This document shows positions 54,969-63,152 of a stretch of DNA of 64,000 nt, piece after piece. Both the position numbers and the translations under genes were made by a program. Source of the stretch: a virus; IMG/VR virus record IMGVR_UViG_3300042549_005931, positions 186,001 through 250,000 of that record. One strand, 5' to 3'. The notes beneath the pieces were generated by a model. The model saw nothing but the letters and a program-made list of their open reading frames with translations, was not told the DNA's origin and did not search any database. Numbering within the stretch: the first letter of the stretch is position 1; every line of letters starts with the position of its first letter.

Positions 54969-55598
54969 TTATAACTTAGGTTTTATCATATTATAAATTA
55001 ATTCACTAATATCTTCAGGGTCAGTGATTCCCGCTTTCTGTACTTTACCTTTTAACATGTTAAGATACCCCTCAAACATTTTATCGGTATAATTGTCATA
55101 ACCACCTGTATCTCTAACATTTTGGTCTGCCGGTATAACACCCATTGATTGTAGTTGTCTACATTTTCTCAATGCAAATTGGTCAGCAACATTCTCAATA
55201 TATCTTAAAAATCCAACGGCACCATCTGTTTCCAATTCACCTGTATACATATCATATATCAATTCCTTACTATATTTGTTGTATTGGTGTTGATGCGCAA
55301 TCTCATGAAAAATAACAAACATCAAATCAGCCAACGCATTTGGATTTGGTTTTAATCCATCTTCTAAAAGTCCACTTGATATTACAACTCTATTGTGTAA
55401 CGATAAACCATTTGCCATTGACATTGGTTCGAAACCAATATTCTGACATCCTGATTTTTCAATATTTGATTTAATAGTATTCCTATGTTCATCAAGTTCA
55501 GGGAATTTATTAACTATTTGGTCAATAAATAAATCCATACCACCAGTTTCCTCGTTGAGTAATTTAAAATATTGACTTTCAGTTAAAATGATATTCAT
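54969..55598 (-). CDS. Tagged zincin metalloprotease-like protein
   Basis: 209 residues. Tag MNIILTESQYFKLLNE/E. VIFHEIAHQHQYNKYSKELIYD has HExxH; ENVADQFALRKCRQ supplies a Glu further on, as in gluzincins. A tagged protease would be carried in the virion if the tag model holds. Overlaps the upstream gene by 1 nt. Confidence 0.78.
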   Translation of the reverse strand: MNIILTESQYFKLLNEETGGMDLFIDQIVNKFPELDEHRNTIKSNIEKSGCQNIGFEPMSMANGLSLHNRVVISSGLLEDGLKPNPNALADLMFVIFHEIAHQHQYNKYSKELIYDMYTGELETDGAVGFLRYIENVADQFALRKCRQLQSMGVIPADQNVRDTGGYDNYTDKMFEGYLNMLKGKVQKAGITDPEDISELIYNMIKPKL

Positions 55599-56017
55599 TA
55601 CTTATGTTTTATAATTAATTCTCCCAAAACTTCTAAACGACCCACTTCTTTTTGGAATGTAGTTTGGTCCATCTCTAATGAAATACTTTTTAATGTTTCT
55701 TTAAATTCTTTTTTTGCATCATCAACATCAAACTTACCTTCTTTCGCTTTTTTATAATATGGAAATTTCACTTTAAAGTGATGATAGGTTAACATTGCCG
55801 GACCACCTTTTCTTTTTGAATTCTCAGCAATCTTTTCGGCCCCACCTAATCTTTTCTCCGCAAACTCATCAAATACTCTTGGTGAATTGTTTCTACCACA
55901 TTTATGACAAAGATACGGTTTTTTACCACCTTCAGATTTTTTCCAAGACCAACCACATTGACATTCAATATTGTCAACTTTCTCTTCAAATAATAAGTCA
56001 ATTAATTTAATTCCCAT
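55598..56017 (-). CDS. Tagged zinc-ribbon protein (139 aa)
   Basis: Short tag form MGIKLIDLLFEE. Zinc ribbon CQCGWSWKKSEGGKKPYLCHKCG (about 19-41), a Cys4 motif recurring in large-phage proteins, then a basic helical body (AMLTYHHFKVKFPYYKKAKEGKF). Nucleic-acid or protein binding inferred. Confidence 0.7.
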   Translation of the reverse strand: MGIKLIDLLFEEKVDNIECQCGWSWKKSEGGKKPYLCHKCGRNNSPRVFDEFAEKRLGGAEKIAENSKRKGGPAMLTYHHFKVKFPYYKKAKEGKFDVDDAKKEFKETLKSISLEMDQTTFQKEVGRLEVLGELIIKHK

Positions 56018-56523
56018 TATACTTCAGAATCTTCGTTAAACATTAAATCATACCAAGACATCGGTAATACAACAGATATTTTAGTTTTTTTATCGTTGAC
56101 ATCGACTCTAATAAGATTATTCATACTATCACGATATTCCATACCACCAAATATACGTAACACCTCATTATAAATTTCTTCAGTAAAATCTAAACGAATA
56201 GCAAACAAATCATTGGAAGTTTCTGGTTTAATCAATTTATATCCTTGAGCTTCACCTAATTCTCTTAATTCTCTTGCCATTACCTCATCATCACCTTCAC
56301 CACCCTCAATAAATGATTGTCTTTCAGGTTCTCTAAATGATTCAGGTATATCAGTTTCACCACCACTTTTTAAGTAGTCAATTTCATCTTGAGCCATACC
56401 CTCTAACCCAACTTCATTATATTTGTCAAGTATTAAATCGTATATATGTGAATCAAAATCCTCATTGATTAATGATGAAATTCTTTTCAATTGTTCTTCT
56501 GTTAATATAATTTTCTTTCCCAT
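56017..56523 (-). CDS. Tagged acidic protein (168 aa)
   Basis: Start at ATG 56523, giving tag MGKKIILTEEQLKRISSLINE/D, with TATTTATA at 56527-56534 just before it. Body is acidic alpha/beta (IYDLILDKYNEVGLEGMAQ, VDVNDKKTKISVVLPMSWYDLMF). No family recognised. Confidence 0.7.
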   Translation of the reverse strand: MGKKIILTEEQLKRISSLINEDFDSHIYDLILDKYNEVGLEGMAQDEIDYLKSGGETDIPESFREPERQSFIEGGEGDDEVMARELRELGEAQGYKLIKPETSNDLFAIRLDFTEEIYNEVLRIFGGMEYRDSMNNLIRVDVNDKKTKISVVLPMSWYDLMFNEDSEV

Positions 56524-56539
56524 GTATATAAATACTATT

Positions 56540-57523
56540 TTATTTTGAATCTTCAGCAAATTTTGCTCTTGCACGAATAAGTCCTTGTTCTGCCGGTGTA
56601 AATTTGTTTAATGGATAATACCAATAAAATGCATATGCAAATTCCGGGTCATAATTTTTACACATATAAAAGACTTTATCACGATGAAATTCAGCTAGCT
56701 GTTTTTTTGACATTTGAGATAATACTGTTATTACGTTATCCGCTCTAAGTTTTTTAATATAAACTCCCGGATAAATATTTTTAGGTCCTTCTTTCACCAA
56801 TTTTATTATTAATTCAGTCACCAAATTAAAACCTTTACCCGAAGATTCAGGAAAATTGTCGGCATATTCAATAATCGCCTCAACTTCAACACTATTTAAG
56901 TTAGAACCTTTAGCGTCAACAATTTTATTGGCAATTATTATGGTATATTTAAATAGACCACAATAATGTAACAACGCGGTTACCGCATCATCATATGTTT
57001 CATTATGTGGATTATTTTTTAAATAATTTTCAGTATAATATCTAATTAAATAAAATCTTTTTTCATGAATATCTAACGTATCTTCTTGCCACGAGGTGAC
57101 GTTTTCTCTCATAGAGTATAATACCGCTCTCAAAATATCGGTTTTCATATTGGGGCCCAATACGTCAATTATTTTTTTACCGGTACTCACCACATCCTGT
57201 GAATTAGAAATCATTAACTCAATTAATGAAACATCACCATTTAACTTTTCACCTTTATATTTTATGAAGTTATCAATTACAGCGTCACCATGTTTTTTTA
57301 AAAGGAATAAATAAACATCTTGATAAAATGACTGAAAATTTTCATATAGTTTAGGAATTAATTCTTCGGGTAATAATTTTAGTTCATAATATTCTAAATT
57401 ACCAACAAGCACTCGTTTTCTTAAATAAGTTTTTAAAATATTTGGCGAAAGTCTTTCTACCTGATACCGAGTTAATCTTACACCACTATCCGCATATTGT
57501 CTTAATAAATCCTTATTATCCAT
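56540..57523 (-). CDS. Helical-repeat hypothetical protein (327 aa)
   Basis: No tag. All-helical, repeated leucine/tyrosine-rich helix pairs (SLIELMISNSQDVVSTGKKIIDVLG, FNLVTELIIKLVKEGPKNIYPGVYIKKL), HEAT-like in pattern. Starts MDNKDLLRQYADSGVRLTRYQVERLS. Function unknown; in the tagged-protein operon. Confidence 0.65.
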   Translation of the reverse strand: MDNKDLLRQYADSGVRLTRYQVERLSPNILKTYLRKRVLVGNLEYYELKLLPEELIPKLYENFQSFYQDVYLFLLKKHGDAVIDNFIKYKGEKLNGDVSLIELMISNSQDVVSTGKKIIDVLGPNMKTDILRAVLYSMRENVTSWQEDTLDIHEKRFYLIRYYTENYLKNNPHNETYDDAVTALLHYCGLFKYTIIIANKIVDAKGSNLNSVEVEAIIEYADNFPESSGKGFNLVTELIIKLVKEGPKNIYPGVYIKKLRADNVITVLSQMSKKQLAEFHRDKVFYMCKNYDPEFAYAFYWYYPLNKFTPAEQGLIRARAKFAEDSK

Positions 57524-57531
57524 TTTAGAGA

Positions 57532-58485
57532 TTATTTACCCAATAAATAATCAAATTGTTCATCGGTTAATATGTGACCACGCCCAATATATTTTGATTT
57601 ATAATCATATGGTAATTTAATAAACCATTCCAAATCTGTGTTACGAAAACCTAATAATTGTTGTTCACGTTCCTCTTCAGGTGTTTTTGGTCTATTCTGC
57701 AACAACTCATCAACAGGTACTCCCATTGATTTCAAATATTGAACATATCCATTTGCATCGTTTCCATATTCCGAAATATTACCTGTGTGATTATCGGCAT
57801 CTGTTAATAATGGACCTCTTTGTGTGTGGTCAAATACTACAATATGTAATGGGTCACTTAAATCAACCGAACCATCCTCATTTGTTTTCATCTTATTTTT
57901 GTCTACAATAAAATAAAATGTTGAAGTTTGATTATCTCTATAAGATTGATACATACTATTTCCTGGTTGACCAATACAGAAACTATATCTTTTACCCGTC
58001 AATCCACCTTGTGTATATTTTATACATCTACCAACATCAACACCATCATAAATGTCAATGTTGTTACCTGACCACATTGTTTTATCCATGGCCTCAATGT
58101 CCTCATCATCCATAGAATATGAACTTGATTTTGGTTTTTCAGCATATTTGTTTTTTTCTCCGTGGATAAATTCTGAGAATGCAATAAAATTATCATATGT
58201 ATTGTTACCAACCATTAAACGACCTTTAGAAACTTGAGCCGGCATAATTCTTTTTTTGGTAACCAATTCGTCATAATCATTCATCACATCAACAATATTA
58301 CCAAGGTCTTTATAACCACCAGCATATAATACCGCCATCAACGGGATGTTCTTTTGATTTTGAGATTGGTCATTTGCCGCAAAATAACTAATTATTTTTT
58401 CAGGTGATTCTACATTGGACTTCTTAAGATAAGCCAAACCTGTGGCTTCAGTGGCTCTTGATTCAAATAAATCTATTAATTTCAT
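57532..58485 (-). CDS. Tagged protein with WC...YR...FYxV domain (317 aa)
   Basis: Short tag MKLIDLFES/RATEATG, strongly recalling T4 capsid-targeting peptides in form (M-K-x-x-x-x-F/L-x-E). Central CIKYTQGGLTGKRYSFCIGQPGNSMYQSYRD...TFYFIVDKNKMK and LHIVVFDHTQRGPLLTDADNHTG match the domain in the 578-residue protein at 50800. TATTTATA at 58490-58497. Unknown enzyme or binding domain. Confidence 0.68.
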   Translation of the reverse strand: MKLIDLFESRATEATGLAYLKKSNVESPEKIISYFAANDQSQNQKNIPLMAVLYAGGYKDLGNIVDVMNDYDELVTKKRIMPAQVSKGRLMVGNNTYDNFIAFSEFIHGEKNKYAEKPKSSSYSMDDEDIEAMDKTMWSGNNIDIYDGVDVGRCIKYTQGGLTGKRYSFCIGQPGNSMYQSYRDNQTSTFYFIVDKNKMKTNEDGSVDLSDPLHIVVFDHTQRGPLLTDADNHTGNISEYGNDANGYVQYLKSMGVPVDELLQNRPKTPEEEREQQLLGFRNTDLEWFIKLPYDYKSKYIGRGHILTDEQFDYLLGK

Positions 58486-58497
58486 ACTATATAAATA

Positions 58498-59184
58498 TTA
58501 CACATCGAAACATTTTACGTTTCCTTCTTTATCTAATCCAAATTGTTCAAAACTTCTATCAAAATATTCAAACCTCCCCATAGTACCCTCAACACCAAGA
58601 ACACAATCACGTAGATTAATGAAAAAATCCGAAATTGATGGGTCGTACTCATTTAATTTATCAACAACCTCCCCATATTTCTTTTCATTTTTTGAACCAT
58701 CAATCAAACCAAATATACCTCTTGAAAAACCAATCTCCTCGATGGCGTTTTGTAATTTAATACACTCTTGTTTGAAACCCTTCGTATCTAATCTATCCAT
58801 AATGGCAACACCAAGGTTACTATAATATAAATTTTTATATGGTTTTACTTTATGAATTGAAACATAAAGGTTAGGATATTTGTCAAAGAATTCTTTTTCT
58901 TTAACTAAATCCTCGTAACCCCATAATTTAAAAACCAAATCAGGATTGGTGTGTGATAAATAAACTTCACGTTCCCTACCTTTACCTAATATTTTTTTTT
59001 CTCTAGTTCTAACCTCATCAAGGTCCCTTACTTCCTTATCATATTCTTTAAAACGTAAAGGATTGGACATCATTGCAGATTTAGGGAACAAACGTTTCTT
59101 TCTTGTGTTTGCAAGTGTACGACCCCTCTCGTCTAATTCAGATTCTATATGTTTAATTTGGGATTCGGTTAGTATAACTTTCAT
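58498..59184 (-). CDS. Tagged kinase-like protein
   Basis: 228 residues. Tag MKVILTESQIKHIESELDE/R. About 65-95: ILGKGREREVYLSHTNPDLVFKLWG, like a kinase glycine-rich loop and Lys strand; LGVAIMDRLD like a hinge; end FGLDKEGNVKCFDV, like the catalytic-loop/metal strand (N-x-x-x-D). Fold similarity is by pattern. If real, it is a virion-packaged phosphotransferase aimed at the host. Confidence 0.6.
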   Translation of the reverse strand: MKVILTESQIKHIESELDERGRTLANTRKKRLFPKSAMMSNPLRFKEYDKEVRDLDEVRTREKKILGKGREREVYLSHTNPDLVFKLWGYEDLVKEKEFFDKYPNLYVSIHKVKPYKNLYYSNLGVAIMDRLDTKGFKQECIKLQNAIEEIGFSRGIFGLIDGSKNEKKYGEVVDKLNEYDPSISDFFINLRDCVLGVEGTMGRFEYFDRSFEQFGLDKEGNVKCFDV

Positions 59185-59195
59185 ATTATTAAATA

Positions 59196-59933
59196 CTACT
59201 TATTCACCCATTTATCGATTGCACTCATATAATTCTCACCCATATGGTCCTTAATAGTTTCACCAGAAAATAATGATTTAATATAATCCCAATAATACCC
59301 TAATGTATTCTCACCCTTCTTAACATTACCATCACTATCAAGTCTCAATTGGAAATTAACATGTTGAAATCCAATGTATGGTGTATGTGTAACCAAATCA
59401 TTATTATGAACAACACGGATACTTTCTATATCACTCTTATCAAAGTTTTGTTTGAATACCTTGTTACCCACACGTGGACTACCAATTGTACAACACTCCA
59501 CATGAAATCCGTAAAATCTGTCCTTAATACTATAAGCCATCAATGTTGCAACCGCGCCACCCAAACTATGTCCACATACAACCACACTATCAACTGTGCT
59601 CATCCCCTCATTAGCTTCCCTAATTGCAGAATAAACATCTTCAGCCACCGGTTCCCAACAAGACTTAAATCCAATGTGAACCTTCTCACCCTCCTTGATA
59701 AATGGTACTTTCTGAATAGAACCATCATTCTGAAAATCTTTCTTCGATTCACTTCCTCTGAATACAACATATATTCTTCTATTCTTTATCGCAACAAACC
59801 CCTGTGTGTCCGATGGCTTGTGCTCAATCCATTTTACCAAACCTAACTTATGGTTTTCCCAATCAATGGATTCCCGTGTCTGATATGCAAGAACAGCAAG
59901 TCTCGCATTGTATTGTATTTCTTTGTTTGTCAT
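59196..59933 (-). CDS. Class 3 lipase-like alpha/beta hydrolase
   Basis: 245 residues. GHSLGGAVATLMAYSI carries the nucleophile Ser; IYVVFRGSE strand before it; VVHNNDLVTHTP carries Asp and TIKDHMGENYM the His. Cytosolic, no signal and no tag. Could attack host membrane lipid at entry or lysis. ATGA-type 4-nt overlap with the upstream gene. Confidence 0.88.
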   Translation of the reverse strand: MTNKEIQYNARLAVLAYQTRESIDWENHKLGLVKWIEHKPSDTQGFVAIKNRRIYVVFRGSESKKDFQNDGSIQKVPFIKEGEKVHIGFKSCWEPVAEDVYSAIREANEGMSTVDSVVVCGHSLGGAVATLMAYSIKDRFYGFHVECCTIGSPRVGNKVFKQNFDKSDIESIRVVHNNDLVTHTPYIGFQHVNFQLRLDSDGNVKKGENTLGYYWDYIKSLFSGETIKDHMGENYMSAIDKWVNK

Positions 59934-60202
59934 TTTCTTTCAATTAAATCTTCAACAAATTTATCGCGTTGTTCTCTTAGATATTTTTCTCTATCCAATA
60001 AACGTTGTCTCTCATCTTCAGTTAACTTTAATACCAAAGCTTCTTTCTCATCAATCATCTTTTTATACTCCTCAAGTTGTGATTTAAAATTCACATTCTG
60101 ATAGTACAATATCCCAACCAATAATATAATGGTAAATGATTGTTCTTTTAACTTATTAAAAAATGTATCGGTGATAGTACCACCTTTGTTTTCTGTACTC
60201 AT
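59930..60202 (-). CDS. Membrane coiled-coil protein (90 aa)
   Basis: TM helix SFTIILLVGILYYQNVNF (about 22-40) followed by a long charged coiled coil to the end (EEYKKMIDEKEALVLKLTEDERQRLLDREK). Spanin-like topology without lipobox. 4-nt overlap with lipase suggests they act together on the membrane. Confidence 0.65.
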   Translation of the reverse strand: MSTENKGGTITDTFFNKLKEQSFTIILLVGILYYQNVNFKSQLEEYKKMIDEKEALVLKLTEDERQRLLDREKYLREQRDKFVEDLIERK

Positions 60203-60208
60203 ATTAAA

Positions 60209-60811
60209 TTATTCCTCCAATTTTAATTCCAAAATATTAATTTGTTTTTTAATTTTTTCTTTTTCTTCTTTATAATCGGCAAGATATATTTTATAATAAT
60301 CCCAAACATATTTATCATTAGGGTCCAATAATCCCTTTTCAGTTAACTCAATAGTTCTATTCAAACTATTTAACTTATCCGTTAGTTCTTTTAATTTAAT
60401 TTTTAATTTAAGTTTATCCATCCCAATTTTACGTTGCTTTTTTCTTTCTCTCTCTTCTCTTTTGGCAATTTCTTCTTCTTCATCTTCTTTTTCTACAGTA
60501 TTTAAATCAACACCATATTCGTTATATTTTTTTGGTCCATTATTATATGGTAATGGTTCAATACCATAAGAACTACCTCCCCCAAACATATAATTGTCAT
60601 ATTCATCACCATCCAATTTAAAATCAATTTCGTGACCATATTTAACCAACTCCATGTACAATTTTGGATTTTTTTCTCTTATTTCATCCATATTATCATA
60701 ATGAGCGGCATCATTCATTAAAGTCACGATATAATCATCGTCTGTTAATTGTGGGGTTGAAATCTCTGATATTACGTATTTAATTTGTGTTTCACTTAAT
60801 ATTATTTTCAT
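60209..60811 (-). CDS. Tagged coiled-coil protein (200 aa)
   Basis: Tag MKIILSETQIKYVISE/I. A Gly/Tyr patch (FGGGSSYGIEPLPYNNG) and then two charged coiled-coil helices (about 112-198). TATTTATA at 60816-60823, 5 nt before ATG. No family. Confidence 0.68.
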   Translation of the reverse strand: MKIILSETQIKYVISEISTPQLTDDDYIVTLMNDAAHYDNMDEIREKNPKLYMELVKYGHEIDFKLDGDEYDNYMFGGGSSYGIEPLPYNNGPKKYNEYGVDLNTVEKEDEEEEIAKREERERKKQRKIGMDKLKLKIKLKELTDKLNSLNRTIELTEKGLLDPNDKYVWDYYKIYLADYKEEKEKIKKQINILELKLEE

Positions 60812-60824
60812 AATATATAAATAC

Positions 60825-61400
60825 CTATATTTTCACATTAAAGTTTATCACACATCGAACATTCTCAGTAGGTCCACTACTCGAATGATACCGGTTACCA
60901 TTAAACACCAATACCCTACCCTTCTTTGGTGTAACCGTTTGAATTACATTTAGTTCACCGGTCCTATCACCCAATACCTTATCGAAAATATACGTATCAC
61001 CATCCGAATCATTTACGTAGTATAATACAACCAAATGTTCATATGACACATCAATATGTGGATTGTCAAATTCCTTTCTTTTGTTTAATGGGAATTGTAT
61101 AAAAGACCTACCATTACAGATATCCTTTAATGTGAAATTAAAATTATTACATACAAGTTCCGGTATCACCCTTGTCTGTGATAAAAGATAGTCATTAACA
61201 TATGGTGGATTATCTTGTTTGATGTAACAACCAATTCCCGGTGTAACATCTTTAATTCCTAATCTCTTTATTTCGTCAGGTGATAATGCAATGTCTTGAA
61301 AGAATATCCAAGGCAATGGTGATGATAAAAATAGTTGTTCCATTTTATCTTGAACGTCCAATGGAATCACATCGTCCAATATATAAATTTCATTTATCAT
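60825..61400 (-). CDS. 2OG-Fe(II) oxygenase (prolyl-hydroxylase-like)
   Basis: 191 residues from ATG 61400 (MINEIYILDDVI), chosen over an upstream in-frame ATG because of the neighbouring terminator. PHIDVSYEHLVVLYYVNDSDGDTYIFD carries H-x-D; PKKGRVLVFNGNRYHSSSGPTENVRCVINFNV carries the distal His and the Arg for 2-oxoglutarate. Hydroxylates an unknown target. Unrelated in detail to the tandem pair at 22.3 kb. Confidence 0.85.
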   Translation of the reverse strand: MINEIYILDDVIPLDVQDKMEQLFLSSPLPWIFFQDIALSPDEIKRLGIKDVTPGIGCYIKQDNPPYVNDYLLSQTRVIPELVCNNFNFTLKDICNGRSFIQFPLNKRKEFDNPHIDVSYEHLVVLYYVNDSDGDTYIFDKVLGDRTGELNVIQTVTPKKGRVLVFNGNRYHSSSGPTENVRCVINFNVKI

Positions 61401-61414
61401 AAAGAACAATATAA

Positions 61415-61442
61415 ATAAAAAACCCCAAGTTTCCAAGGGGTT
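61415..61442 (-). terminator. Intrinsic terminator
   Basis: AACCCC/GGGGTT hairpin with minus-strand T-run, followed by TATTTATAT, a promoter-like element for the oxygenase gene. Confidence 0.8.
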
Positions 61443-61466
61443 ATTTTATTATACAATAATTAATTG

Positions 61467-62102
61467 TTACTTGTTCCTATTCTTTAAATACAAATTAGTA
61501 TGATATTCCATATGACTATTCAATAATTTAATATCATTTTCTACATCAGAATAAAATTTCTCCTCATCTCGTAATTCTATGGCCATTGAAGTAGGTGTAA
61601 AATTAGTGTATGGTTTAAATTTATAAAATATTCTCGTCAATGTCTTAAACGTACTTATTACATTTAACCATTTTAATAATTCCAATTTTACTTTTTCCCA
61701 TAATTCAAATTCTATGCTCTTCAGTGCAAATTCTTTTTTTATCTCACCATCATCATCTCTACGAATACGTTCAACATTCCAAAATATTTGTAATGTTAAC
61801 ATACACATTTCAATATCTTCAAATTTACTGTACCCTTTTTTTGTGGTAAATATTGGGATATCAAAAACCATTGTTACATAACCTGGATACATACTCCCTT
61901 TTTCCTCATTTTTTCCCAAAAATTGTATGTTTTTAACAAATTCTCCGTCTGAATTAGGTTCAATATCATTATCTTGGTTTATCTCAGGTTCAACATTATT
62001 ATCAACTTCAGGTTCCTCATCATCAAACCAACCGGAATTTTGTTCGTTTAAACCCATAATTTTTTTTATATGGGATAGCTCTTCGTTTAAATTAGTTTTC
62101 AT
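61467..62102 (-). CDS. Tagged protein (211 aa)
   Basis: Tag variant MKTNLNEELSHIKKIMGLNE/Q. An acidic linker (WFDDEEPEVDNNVEPEINQDND) leads to an alpha/beta body with aromatic residues (YVTMVFDIPIFTTKKGYSKF, FYKFKPYTNFTPTSMAIEL). Leader TATATTTATT. No family recognised. Confidence 0.7.
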   Translation of the reverse strand: MKTNLNEELSHIKKIMGLNEQNSGWFDDEEPEVDNNVEPEINQDNDIEPNSDGEFVKNIQFLGKNEEKGSMYPGYVTMVFDIPIFTTKKGYSKFEDIEMCMLTLQIFWNVERIRRDDDGEIKKEFALKSIEFELWEKVKLELLKWLNVISTFKTLTRIFYKFKPYTNFTPTSMAIELRDEEKFYSDVENDIKLLNSHMEYHTNLYLKNRNK

Positions 62103-62114
62103 ATGTTTAATAAA

Positions 62115-62132
62115 TATACCGGAACCGGTATA
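62115..62132. promoter_or_regulatory. Perfect inverted repeat TATACCGG-AA-CCGGTATA
   Basis: 8-bp arms, 2-nt centre, in the leader of the 211-residue gene, overlapping its TATTTATT element. Likely an operator; GC-rich arms stand out in AT-rich leader DNA. Confidence 0.45.
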
Positions 62133-62138
62133 TGTGCA

Positions 62139-62166
62139 TAAAAAACCCCCTTGTTTCCAAGGGGTT
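62139..62166 (-). terminator. Intrinsic terminator
   Basis: CCCCTTG/CAAGGGG hairpin with minus-strand T-run after the 177-residue gene. Confidence 0.85.
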
Positions 62167-62194
62167 CGTTATTTTAATTTAATGGGATTGTTTG

Positions 62195-62728
62195 TTAGCG
62201 TTCGGCACCCATTACATCCCCTTTAATTTTTTGACCTTCAATATCGGCAATAACTTTACCATCAACCTTAATGTTGAAGTATAACATCTTTGCAACATTG
62301 TTGATATTCTGTGTTAAATAACCCTGTGGTTTATTCCCAACGATTGCGTTATTGGTCAATCTTGCACCCAACGTGGTTTGTATCTTTGATATGATTGGAC
62401 CATTTATTTTAACAATGTTTGGGTCAATAAATGTGATGGTCATTGCCATAGCACCAACCGCAGGGTTCACCTCAGATTGTGTGAAAGTAATGGTTGATGT
62501 TAATTTATTTTCTAACGTATAACTTAGTTGATTATCATTATCAACCACGTAATCATATGTAAGTTTCATATAGTTAGCAAAACCTTTCCACGAATCTATT
62601 TTCATTGTTGGTTGTGCAACTGCTGTGGTTTTTGCCGGTACATTAAACTTATTACTTACCGCTTGCTCATTAATCATTCCATCAATGACCTTCTTAATTT
62701 GTTCTTCTGTGAATATATATTTTTTCAT
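62195..62728 (-). CDS. Tagged protein (177 aa)
   Basis: Start at ATG 62728, giving tag MKKYIFTEEQIKKVIDGMINE/Q and a 1-nt overlap with the upstream stop. Body is beta-rich (YTLENKLTSTITFTQSEVNPAVGAMAMTITFIDPNIVKI) ending NIKVDGKVIADIEGQKIKGDV, resembling a small structural domain. Confidence 0.7.
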   Translation of the reverse strand: MKKYIFTEEQIKKVIDGMINEQAVSNKFNVPAKTTAVAQPTMKIDSWKGFANYMKLTYDYVVDNDNQLSYTLENKLTSTITFTQSEVNPAVGAMAMTITFIDPNIVKINGPIISKIQTTLGARLTNNAIVGNKPQGYLTQNINNVAKMLYFNIKVDGKVIADIEGQKIKGDVMGAER

Positions 62729-63069
62729 TATGCGTACATGTCGTTTGTAATAGAGTAATATAATTTTTCCCAATCTCTAACAGTTATACTATCATTAGGA
62801 TTTACAAATTGTTTGATTGTTTCTTTCAATACCTCAACCATTTTTTCTGGTGTCACATTCGAATCTTCAGTATGACCACCATCTAAATGTTCCACAATAA
62901 ACAATAATTGTTCTTGTAGATTAATACCATTTGATTTAGTTTCACTTTCCATATCAGATGAATAATCTTCGAAAGATTGTTCATTCAATCCTTTCTTATA
63001 TCCATGTGACTGATGTTGTTTAAGGATTTGTTCCCTTTCAGATTCTGTTAAATTAAAATTCTTATACAT
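62728..63069 (-). CDS. Tagged protein (113 aa)
   Basis: Start at ATG 63069. Tag MYKNFNLTESEREQILKQHQ...GLNE/Q is the longer ESER-type form. Helical body (LQEQLLFIVEHLDGG, EKMVEVLKETIKQFVNP). TATTTATA at 63086-63093 right after a terminator. Confidence 0.7.
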   Translation of the reverse strand: MYKNFNLTESEREQILKQHQSHGYKKGLNEQSFEDYSSDMESETKSNGINLQEQLLFIVEHLDGGHTEDSNVTPEKMVEVLKETIKQFVNPNDSITVRDWEKLYYSITNDMYA

Positions 63070-63105
63070 AATAAATTGTTTTCTATATAAATACCCTATA
63101 AGCAT

Positions 63106-63135
63106 AAAAAAACCCCACCATATGGTGGGGTTTTT
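63106..63135. terminator. Intrinsic terminator
   Basis: AACCCCACCA/TGGTGGGGTT perfect hairpin, T-run on both strands; ends the 261-residue gene's transcript. Confidence 0.9.
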
Positions 63136-63152
63136 ATCTTAAATTAAAATCT

